32,304 bases of DNA, from positions 1-32,304 of the forward strand of contig CAIKKJ010000039.1 of the NCBI GenBank assembly GCA_903827955.1, given 5' to 3'. Position numbers and translations under genes: made by a program. Source of the DNA: an uncultured Verrucomicrobia subdivision 3 bacterium (lineage in GTDB: Bacteria > Verrucomicrobiota > Verrucomicrobiia > Limisphaerales > UBA11358). The notes beneath the pieces are model-generated. The model saw nothing but the letters and a program-made list of their open reading frames with translations. It had not been told where the DNA came from and did not search any database. The first letter of the stretch is position 1, and each line of letters opens with the position of its first letter. Below are positions 7,835 through 15,706 of the stretch, piece by piece.

Positions 7835-10800
7835 ATGAACACCGCAACCCCCACTCCTAGTCTCACCCGCCGCTGGAATTTCCGGCTGCAACGTTTTGGA
7901 ATTTTGCTCACAGCCTGCGCCTTGACCGGGCTCGCACATGCGCAGCCAGCTGCTTTTACTTGGAACGGTGGCGGTGCCGATGGCAACTGGACTACGGGCG
8001 GCAACTGGGGCGGCAGCGCGCCGGGCAGCCCGCAAGTGTTCCTGAATTTCAATGGCGCGGCGCGGACGACGAACACGAACAATTTCGCGGCTGGCAGCCC
8101 GGGCTATCAGATTTATTTCAAGAACGGCGCGAACGCGTTCAACCTCTTTGGCAATTCAATTTTCTTTTATGATTTCGGCGGCGGGGTGAATGATCCGAAC
8201 ATCCAGAATGAAGGGGCGAACACCAACCAGACCATCAACTTCCCCATCGCCAACGGCAACAATAACGGCACGTTCCACGTCTTGAATATTAATGTCAACA
8301 CCGGCACCAGTCAGGGGCCGCTGACGTTTAACGGCACGGTCAGTTCTGCTGATGCGGGCCAGGCGTTACGCGTGGTCAATGTGTATGGCCCGTCGGCCGT
8401 CGCTTTCAATGGCATCATTTCCGATTTTGACAGCACTCACAAACTGGCGCTATCCCAGCTGGGCAGCGGCACGATGACATTGCGCGCGACGAACACGTTC
8501 ACCAGTGATATGACGGTGAACGCGGGCACACTGGTGCTCGCCACGAACAGTGCGCTAGCCAACGGCGGAAATTTCATCCGCCTCGGCGACACGACGGCCA
8601 CGGGCATTGGTGCGAATTTGAATTTGAACGGAGGGAACAATCTTTCGACTCCCATCAACGTGCGCAACGGCAGTGCTGGGGGCAAAATAATTGCCAACAC
8701 CGCCGGCACCAGTGGCACGGCGCGGTTCTTAGGAAGTTTGTTTTTGGACGCCCCAGTCACGCTGTTTGCCAACTCTGGCGGCGGCAACGTGCTTTCCGGA
8801 AGTGTGCTGGATTTGAAGGCGCAGACGTTGACCTGCGACGGCACGGGAACAAACACCATCTCCGGCTCACTAACTAATTCCACCGGCAGTGGCGGGTTGA
8901 CCAAGAACGGGACCGGTTTTCTGGTCATTTCTGGAACCAACACCTATTCCGGTGCAACCGCCATAAACGCCGGCGAACTGATCGGCGTAACTGGCGGTTC
9001 CTCTTCCAACAGCACATTCACCGTGTCGTCGGGCGCGACGAACGGCGTGCAAGTGCAGACAGCCGGCGGAAGTTGGGCGTGCGGCGGGCTGACCTATAGC
9101 GCGGGCAGCACGTTCGCCGATTTTAACTTCAACGGTTTTGCGCCTAGCACTACCAGCGCGCCGCTTTTTGTGAACGGTAATCTGGCCTTCACAGTTGCGC
9201 CGAATGTTATCGTGCGTTCCGCCAACGCCACCATCGTGCCGGGCACATATCCGCTTATCAAATACACCGGCACACTTTCCGGCACGCCGCCGACCACGGC
9301 GCTGACATTGCCCGTCGGCGTCACCGCGACCATCGTCAACAACACCGGCAATAAATCCATCGACCTTAACGTGACCATCGGCAACGCCGTGCAATGGGCA
9401 CTTGGTAATACGAACTGGGATATCAACACTTCGACTGTCTGGAAAAATACCAGCGGTGCGGCGGTGAATTATCTGGACGGAGAAGCGGTGGTGTTTGATG
9501 ACACTGCCAGCGGTGCATCACCAATCACCGTTTCCTTGAGCACACTGGTCACGCCGGCGTCCATCACGGCAAACTTGACGAACAAGAATTATACCATTTC
9601 ATCCAACGCGGTAAACGCGGCCTTCGTTGGCAGCGGACCGCTGGTCAAAAATGGTTCCGGCACGCTGACTATCGTCACGACGAACACCGCCTATACCGGC
9701 AGCATCACACTGAACGGCGGCACGCTCGCCATGGGATCCGGCTCCAGCATCGGCAGCGGGCCGATGACGATGAACAACGGCACCACCTTGTCCCTGCCGA
9801 ACAGCGGCGCAAGCGCATTTCCCGGCAACCCGATTACCATCCCCGCCGGCGCGACGGCCACCTTCTCCACGACGGCACTGGGTAATGGCGTTGGCGGAAC
9901 CATCACCTCTGGCGACAGCACGAGCATCATCAACATCAGCGGCTCGGTCAGCTTCAGCACCTCCACCCGCCAGCTTGATCCCTTCACCGGCACCGTCTCC
10001 GTTCCATCCGGTGCCACCTTGCGTTTCTCCGCCACCAGCGGTGTCAACGGCAGCACCAACGCCTCGTTCGTGGTGAACGGAACCCTGCAGGATCGCAATG
10101 CCGGCCTCGGACCTTACATCCTTGGTTCCCTGTCCGGTTCGGGACAGATCGGGCCGAACCAAACCGCCAACGGCACCGGCACGGTGAGCTACCAGGTCGG
10201 CACCAACAACGCGAGCACCAGCTTCTCCGGGAAGTTTGTTGATTTCGGTATCAGTCCCAGCGTGACGAACACGGCCTTCACCAAGATGGGAACCGGCACG
10301 TTCACCATGAGCGGCAACTCGCTGCACTCGGGTGCCACGACCGTGGCCGTCGGCGCGCTCATCGGTGTCACCGGCGGCTCGTGCTCGAACAGCTCCGTCA
10401 CCGTCAACGCCGGCGCGACGAACGGCGTGTCCATCACGACCTCGGGCAGCCAGTGGGCTTGCACAAACCTGACCTACGCAGCGGCGGGAACGGAATACGC
10501 ATTGTTCGCGTTCAACGGCAACACGCCCAGCACCACCGTCGCGCCGTTGCAGGTGTTGAACAACCTCACCATCAACGGCACCTTGAATGTCATTGTCACC
10601 GGCGGCAGCTTCGTGATTCCGCCCGGCATTTATCCACTGATCGCCTATGCCGGCGCGTTGACCGGCACGCCGCCGGCGGTGCCGCTTTCCCTGCCGCCAT
10701 ACATCAGCGGTATCCTCACCAATGACACGGCGAATAAACTGATCTCCCTCATCGTCACCAACGTTGCGACCCCATCCGCGCTCGTCTGGACCGCCGGCAC

Positions 10801-13789
10801 CGGCACCTGGGATTTCTCCAGCCTGAACTGGACCAACGCCGCCGGCACAAGCGTCGCCTGGGCAGATACGAACGCGGCGGTGCTCAATGACACCGCCAGC
10901 GGCGCCGGGCCGTTCACTGTCACGCTCGGCGCCAACGTCGCTCCCGTCGGCGTCACCGTCAGCAACGCGACCAAAAATTACACCCTCGCCGGTTCCGCTG
11001 GCATCACCGGCAACAACACACTCACCAAGGCGGGCAATGGAATCCTGACCATCGCCAACAGCAACACCTTCGTCGGCCTCACGACCATCAGCGGCGGCAC
11101 GCTCCAACTCGGCAACGGCGGCACGACCGGCACGCTGGCAAACATGGCCATCGTGGACAACGGCGCACTCGTCATCAACCATTCGGACGCCGTCGCCATC
11201 AGTTCCGCCATCAGCGGCAACGGCTCCTTCACAAACGCCGGCGGCGGCACGACGACGCTTTCCGTAACGAACACCTACGCAGGCAACACCACGGTCAAAG
11301 CCGGCACGCTTCAGTTGACCGACTCCGGCAACCTGGCTCCCGCCTCCACCCTCGTCATGGCAGGCGGCCAGTTCACCCGCGCCGCGCAGAATTTCACACC
11401 GGCTCGGGCCAACGCCTACAAGTTCGGCCTGGCCGTGACTGCCGACTCCACCGTCGCCACCACTTCGACCACCACGCGCACAGTTCATTTTGATTCTGCC
11501 GCCGTGAGTGCCGTCCCAGGGACGACGTTATTAGTGACCAACGCCGCCGCGACCGGCACCAACCACTTCCGTTTCTACGCCGGCGGCTTCACCTACGCGG
11601 GCAATGTCGTCCTCGGCGGCAATGGCGCGAACAATATGACGTTCCTCGAGTCTTACAACACGAACGACACGCTGCCGGATCAGATTTTCAGTGGCGCTAT
11701 CAGCGGCTCTGGAAAAATTTACAAAAACATCGAAGGCTCCAACCCCGGCGGCAACCTCATCATCAGTAACGCCGCGAACACCTTCGCTGGCGGCACGGAA
11801 CTGCGCGCCGGCTTCATCGGCCTCGGCGCGGACAGCCCGCTCGGCACCAACCGCGTCACCTTCGGCTTTGATCTCAACCCGCTAGGACTCTACGCCGTCG
11901 GCGCGCCACGCACGCTAGCCAACGACATCCTCGCGGACGTGAACAGCAGTTCCGCCTCCACGGCCACCGGCTGCACCAACCTGCAAATCAAAGGTTCGCA
12001 GAACCTCACCCTGTCCGGCCGCATCCTGATTCACACGAACATCCAGTTCTTCACCATCAACAACTCTGCGCTCACGACTTTCTCTGGCGCGGTCACCAAC
12101 GCGGCAGCAAACTCACTGGGCATCGCCAAGCTCGGCAGCGGCACGCTGGTGCTCGCTGGCAACAATACTTACAGCGGCGACACGCGCGCCAACGTCGGTG
12201 TGCTTCGCCTCGGTGCCAGCAACGTCATCCCGGATGGATCCGGCAAAGGTGATGTCACGGTCGCCAGCACGCTCGACTTGAATACCTTCAGCGAAACCAT
12301 CAACGGCTTGAGCGGCGCAGGTATCATTGACACGATCGCCGGCGGCAGCCCGCTATTGACAGTTGGCAACAACAATGTTTCCAGCACCTTCAGCGGCGTC
12401 ATCCAAAACACCGCCGGTTCGCTGGCCTTGACCAAAACCGGCAGCGGCATCCTGACCTTGACCGGCGCGAATACTTTCACTGGCACGACGGTTATCGGCG
12501 CCGGCACACTCGTCTTGAGTGGTGCATCCGTGACGCTGGCCAGTGCAAACATAGCAGTTTCCGCCAGCGCATTGTTTGATGTTTCCGGTGTCACCGGCGG
12601 CTTCACGCTCAGCGCAGCGCAGACGCTCTCCGGCTTCGGCTCGGTCAACGGCACATTCACCAACAACGGCACCATCGCCCCCGGCGCATCCATTGGCACA
12701 CTCACCTTGAGCAACGCGCCGGTGATGAAAGGCACCGTGCTGATGGAACTCAACCGCACCAACGCGCAGAACGCCGACAAGCTGGTGCTGACATCCGGCA
12801 CGCTGACCTTCGGCGGTAGTTTGATCGTGACCAATGCCGGCCCCAGCCTCGTCGGCGGCGATACTTTTGTGCTGTTTGCCGCCGCTGCCTACGCCGGCAG
12901 CTACACCAACCTTACCCTTCCGCCGCTGAATGCCGGTTTGGTGTGGAACACCAATAATTTGGCCATCAATGGCAGTATCACAGTGGTCACCATTCTCCCG
13001 ACCGCGCTGGCGCTGACCAGCTCCGCCAATCCCTCCGGCTACCAGGATACACTCAACTTTACCGCCACAATCACCCCCACGAATGCCACCGGCACCGTGA
13101 CGTTCTACAACGGCGTAACTCCCTTCAGCACCAACGGTATCATCGCCGGCGTGGCGACCAGCGGTAGCCTCAGCACTCTGGCTCGCGGCAACAACAACAT
13201 CACCGCGACCTACCTCGGTGAAGTGTTCTACTACGGCAGCACCAACTCGTTGAACCAGATCGTCACCAACCATCCGCCCGTGGCCAGCAATGCCAGCGTC
13301 ACGCGCAACTCCGGCGTTCCGGCTCTACGTTTGTTAGTCAGCAACCTCCTCACCAACGCTGCCGATGTGGATGGCGACGTCCTCAGCTTAATCTCCGTCG
13401 GCAGCAGCACCAACGGCGCTTTCGTCAGCCTCTCCGGCGCTTACGTGCTTTACTACAACACGAACAACGTCAACGACACCTTCACCTACACCGTGCAGGA
13501 TAGTTTCGGCGACACCGGCACCAGCACCGTCAGCATCACCGTCAACGGCACGACCATCTTTGGTCAGAGCAATCCGCAGATCAACACCATCGGCGGCATT
13601 CCCACCGTCACCTTCTCCGGCATCCCCGGCTATAGCTACACGGTGCAACGCTCTACCAATCTCGTTGGCTGGGTTTCCTTGCTCACCACCAATGCGCCGG
13701 CTCTCGGTCTGTTTGATTACACGGACAACTTCAGCGACCTCGGCGGCATCCCCGGCTCCGCCTACTACCGGTTGCAATACAATCCTTAA
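7835..13789 (+). CDS. Giant exported autotransporter-associated beta-strand repeat protein
   Basis: This 1984-residue surface or secreted protein is dominated by Asn/Thr/Gly/Ser beta-strand repeats. The ATG at 7835 is preferred over the GTG at 7790 because it leads directly into a signal peptide, with an Arg-rich start, a hydrophobic core around residues 22-34 and cleavage near GLAHA. At least eight copies of the autotransporter-associated repeat are visible, of the form LTKxGxGxLxLxGxNTYxGxTxxxxGTL, near residues 203, 355, 602, 815, 1062, 1131, 1429 and 1531. Residues about 1725-1810 resemble a bacterial Ig-like domain, about 1815-1905 a cadherin-like domain (DVDGD, FTYTVQD), and the last 60 a C-terminal module ending YYRLQYNP. 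No C-terminal beta-barrel is visible, so it is not a classical type V autotransporter. A passive adhesive or structural stalk is the likely role; no enzymatic motif was seen. A good terminator follows. Confidence 0.85.
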   Translation: MNTATPTPSLTRRWNFRLQRFGILLTACALTGLAHAQPAAFTWNGGGADGNWTTGGNWGGSAPGSPQVFLNFNGAARTTNTNNFAAGSPGYQIYFKNGANAFNLFGNSIFFYDFGGGVNDPNIQNEGANTNQTINFPIANGNNNGTFHVLNINVNTGTSQGPLTFNGTVSSADAGQALRVVNVYGPSAVAFNGIISDFDSTHKLALSQLGSGTMTLRATNTFTSDMTVNAGTLVLATNSALANGGNFIRLGDTTATGIGANLNLNGGNNLSTPINVRNGSAGGKIIANTAGTSGTARFLGSLFLDAPVTLFANSGGGNVLSGSVLDLKAQTLTCDGTGTNTISGSLTNSTGSGGLTKNGTGFLVISGTNTYSGATAINAGELIGVTGGSSSNSTFTVSSGATNGVQVQTAGGSWACGGLTYSAGSTFADFNFNGFAPSTTSAPLFVNGNLAFTVAPNVIVRSANATIVPGTYPLIKYTGTLSGTPPTTALTLPVGVTATIVNNTGNKSIDLNVTIGNAVQWALGNTNWDINTSTVWKNTSGAAVNYLDGEAVVFDDTASGASPITVSLSTLVTPASITANLTNKNYTISSNAVNAAFVGSGPLVKNGSGTLTIVTTNTAYTGSITLNGGTLAMGSGSSIGSGPMTMNNGTTLSLPNSGASAFPGNPITIPAGATATFSTTALGNGVGGTITSGDSTSIINISGSVSFSTSTRQLDPFTGTVSVPSGATLRFSATSGVNGSTNASFVVNGTLQDRNAGLGPYILGSLSGSGQIGPNQTANGTGTVSYQVGTNNASTSFSGKFVDFGISPSVTNTAFTKMGTGTFTMSGNSLHSGATTVAVGALIGVTGGSCSNSSVTVNAGATNGVSITTSGSQWACTNLTYAAAGTEYALFAFNGNTPSTTVAPLQVLNNLTINGTLNVIVTGGSFVIPPGIYPLIAYAGALTGTPPAVPLSLPPYISGILTNDTANKLISLIVTNVATPSALVWTAGTGTWDFSSLNWTNAAGTSVAWADTNAAVLNDTASGAGPFTVTLGANVAPVGVTVSNATKNYTLAGSAGITGNNTLTKAGNGILTIANSNTFVGLTTISGGTLQLGNGGTTGTLANMAIVDNGALVINHSDAVAISSAISGNGSFTNAGGGTTTLSVTNTYAGNTTVKAGTLQLTDSGNLAPASTLVMAGGQFTRAAQNFTPARANAYKFGLAVTADSTVATTSTTTRTVHFDSAAVSAVPGTTLLVTNAAATGTNHFRFYAGGFTYAGNVVLGGNGANNMTFLESYNTNDTLPDQIFSGAISGSGKIYKNIEGSNPGGNLIISNAANTFAGGTELRAGFIGLGADSPLGTNRVTFGFDLNPLGLYAVGAPRTLANDILADVNSSSASTATGCTNLQIKGSQNLTLSGRILIHTNIQFFTINNSALTTFSGAVTNAAANSLGIAKLGSGTLVLAGNNTYSGDTRANVGVLRLGASNVIPDGSGKGDVTVASTLDLNTFSETINGLSGAGIIDTIAGGSPLLTVGNNNVSSTFSGVIQNTAGSLALTKTGSGILTLTGANTFTGTTVIGAGTLVLSGASVTLASANIAVSASALFDVSGVTGGFTLSAAQTLSGFGSVNGTFTNNGTIAPGASIGTLTLSNAPVMKGTVLMELNRTNAQNADKLVLTSGTLTFGGSLIVTNAGPSLVGGDTFVLFAAAAYAGSYTNLTLPPLNAGLVWNTNNLAINGSITVVTILPTALALTSSANPSGYQDTLNFTATITPTNATGTVTFYNGVTPFSTNGIIAGVATSGSLSTLARGNNNITATYLGEVFYYGSTNSLNQIVTNHPPVASNASVTRNSGVPALRLLVSNLLTNAADVDGDVLSLISVGSSTNGAFVSLSGAYVLYYNTNNVNDTFTYTVQDSFGDTGTSTVSITVNGTTIFGQSNPQINTIGGIPTVTFSGIPGYSYTVQRSTNLVGWVSLLTTNAPALGLFDYTDNFSDLGGIPGSAYYRLQYNP
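8981..9736 (+). repeat. Internal protein-level duplication, copy 1 (about 252 codons)
   Basis: The segment starts IGVTGGS and ends in a GTLAMG strand. It shares order, length and landmarks with the segment at 10361-11113: SNS, GATNGV, WAC..LTY, NGxxPSTT, G-Y-PLI-Y-G-L-GTPP, DTASGA, KNYT and a closing beta-strand repeat. The copies are clearly diverged at DNA level, so the duplication is old. Confidence 0.75.
10361..11113 (+). repeat. Internal protein-level duplication, copy 2 (251 codons)
   Basis: This is the partner of 8981-9736. It starts IGVTGGS and ends GTLQLG, with the same landmark order and nearly the same length (251 against 252 codons). The two copies are separated by about 208 codons holding other repeat units. 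Confidence 0.75.
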
Positions 13790-13808
13790 TCAGCCAACCC
13801 TAAACGGG

Positions 13809-13844
13809 CGGGCTTTGGCGCAACGCGTCAAAGCCCGTTTTTTT
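13809..13844 (+). terminator. Rho-independent terminator after the giant repeat protein
   Basis: The stem CGGGCTTTGGCG (13809-13820) pairs with CGTCAAAGCCCG (ending at 13837), with one G-T type mismatch and a short loop. It is followed by seven T residues to 13844. It starts 20 bases after the stop codon. Confidence 0.9.
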
Positions 13845-13939
13845 AGACCCGAGAAAATGCCGAATCCGCCAATGGATTTGCATTCCTTCAAAAACTTTTG
13901 CCGTTGGTTCACGCCGCCGCTTTGCTCTAACCTCGGGGC

Positions 13940-15706
13940 ATGAAATCCAAATTTATTGTTGCCGCGCTCCTGTTCTGCGCTGCAACAATTTCAGCCCAAA
14001 CCAATCTCTTCGTCGCTACCGACGGATCGGCGCAGTTCACCACCGTGCAATCCGCCATCATGTCCGTGCCCTCCGGTAGCCGCGAAAATCCCGTCGTCAT
14101 CCACGTCGCGCCCGGCACTTATCAGGAACTAATCTACATCCAACGCGAGAAACGATTTTTCAAACTCGTCGGCCAAAACGCGACGAACACCATTCTCTCT
14201 TTCAATCTTTACGCCGGCATCACGAACGCCGAAGGCAAACCCATCGGCACATTCAAGACACCCTCGACCACGATTGATGCGGATGACTTCAGCGCTGAGA
14301 ATATCACGTTTGAAAATTCCGCCGGGCCGGTCGGTCAGGCCTTGGCCATCCGCGTGGACGGCGACCGCGCCATGTTCCGCAACTGCCGTTTCCTCGGCTG
14401 GCAGGACACCATTCTCATCAATCGCGGGCGCCAGTATTTTGAGAACTGTTACATCTGCGGCCACGTTGACTTTATTTTCGGCGCGGCGACAGCGTGGTTT
14501 GAGAAGTGCGAAATCCATTCCCTGCGCGATGGCTACCTCACCGCCGCCTCCACGCCGGTGGACGTGCCGTTCGGCTACGTTTTCTCCAATTGCAAGATCA
14601 CCGGCGAGCCGGGCGTGAAAAGTTTTCTCGGCCGTCCGTGGCGGCAGTTTGGCAGCACCACGTTTCTCAATTGCGAATTGTCCGACGTGGTGAAACCCGC
14701 AGGCTGGAACGACTGGGGCAAAAGCCATGACACCATCCGCTATGCCGAATTCAATTCCACCGGCGCGGGGGCGAATCCGACAAACCGCGTGGACTGGGCG
14801 AAGCAGTTGAGCAAAGCCGACGCGCAAAAGATCACCGTCGAAAAAGTCCTCGGCGGCGCGGACGGCTGGGACCCTGATTCGAACCAGTCTTTCAGCGCGA
14901 ACCGTTTGAACATCCAATACGGCGAAGCGGGCGGGGAGAAATTGTTTCTCGATGCGCACGTTCCAGCGGGCGGCGGAACTCATCCAGTCGTCCTCATCGT
15001 CCACGGCGGTGGCTGGATGACGGGCGACCGCGAGAAGGACATCGTGCCGGTTTTCGCGCCGTTCGCGACGAACTTCACCTGGTTCACGATTTCCTACCGG
15101 CTCGCGCCGACGAATCGCTGGCCCGCGTGTTACGACGATGTGCAGACCGCCATCCGCTGGGTGAAGGTGCACGCGGCGGAATACAAGGGCGACCCGAACC
15201 GCATCGCGCTACTGGGCTATTCGGCGGGTGGACAATTGGTGACGCTCGCGGGAACACGCAGCGGGCAAAAAACGTTTCTGCAACGGCTGCATCTCGCAAA
15301 GCCAGCACACGAGCGCGTGCAAGCCATTGCCGCGTTCGCGCCGCCGACGGACTTGGTGGCCGACAACGAACGGCGCGGCGGCTTGAGCATCTCCATGCGG
15401 AATCTGTTCGGCTACGAATCCAGCAATCTCACCGACCGCGTGCGCGGGGTGTTGAAGAAAAACTCGCCGCTCACCTACGTCCGGCCGGGGCTGCCGCCGT
15501 TCCTGCTCCTCAACGGCAGCGCGGACAAGACCGTGCCGTTCGGCCAGACGCAGCATTTTTATGAAGCGCTGAAGGCGGCGCAGGTGGATGCCACGTTGAT
15601 CTCCATCCCCGAAGGCCAGCACCGCATCGCCGACTGGAAAAAATTCACGCCCGACTGGCAGCAGCAGCTCGTGGCGTGGCTCACCGAAAAACTCGCAGCG
15701 AAGTAA
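13940..15706 (+). CDS. Exported pectin methylesterase (CE8) fused to an alpha/beta-hydrolase esterase
   Basis: This is a 588-residue, two-enzyme protein. The signal peptide is residues 1-19 (cleavage near ISAQ). Residues about 20-310 are a CE8 pectinesterase, a right-handed beta-helix that removes methyl esters from homogalacturonan. Its signature residues are GWQDT (Asp156), GHVDFIFG (Asp177) and LGRPW (Arg232). Residues about 325-588 are a BD-FAE/acetylxylan-esterase-like alpha/beta hydrolase: oxyanion motif HGGGW, nucleophile Ser428 in GYSAGG, Asp529 in GSADKT, His561 in EGQH. All catalytic residues of both halves are present. The second half probably removes acetyl (or feruloyl) groups, so one polypeptide may strip both kinds of pectin ester; that specificity is inference. 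Its stop abuts, with no gap, the stop of the convergent polygalacturonase gene. No Shine-Dalgarno is convincing beyond GGGG just before the ATG. Confidence 0.93.
   Translation: MKSKFIVAALLFCAATISAQTNLFVATDGSAQFTTVQSAIMSVPSGSRENPVVIHVAPGTYQELIYIQREKRFFKLVGQNATNTILSFNLYAGITNAEGKPIGTFKTPSTTIDADDFSAENITFENSAGPVGQALAIRVDGDRAMFRNCRFLGWQDTILINRGRQYFENCYICGHVDFIFGAATAWFEKCEIHSLRDGYLTAASTPVDVPFGYVFSNCKITGEPGVKSFLGRPWRQFGSTTFLNCELSDVVKPAGWNDWGKSHDTIRYAEFNSTGAGANPTNRVDWAKQLSKADAQKITVEKVLGGADGWDPDSNQSFSANRLNIQYGEAGGEKLFLDAHVPAGGGTHPVVLIVHGGGWMTGDREKDIVPVFAPFATNFTWFTISYRLAPTNRWPACYDDVQTAIRWVKVHAAEYKGDPNRIALLGYSAGGQLVTLAGTRSGQKTFLQRLHLAKPAHERVQAIAAFAPPTDLVADNERRGGLSISMRNLFGYESSNLTDRVRGVLKKNSPLTYVRPGLPPFLLLNGSADKTVPFGQTQHFYEALKAAQVDATLISIPEGQHRIADWKKFTPDWQQQLVAWLTEKLAAK

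Noticed and set aside
9599-11488. 629-codon leftward open frame inside the giant repeat protein (also 12353-13273)
   Set aside because: It is antisense to a gene with a signal peptide and many repeat motifs; its translation is Gly/Arg/Ala/Asp-rich low-complexity with no recognisable domain. Repetitive codons (ACC, GGC, AAC) keep this frame open.
14129-15172. 347-codon leftward frame opposite the esterase fusion
   Set aside because: It is antisense to a gene whose two active sites are complete; no start context or domain.
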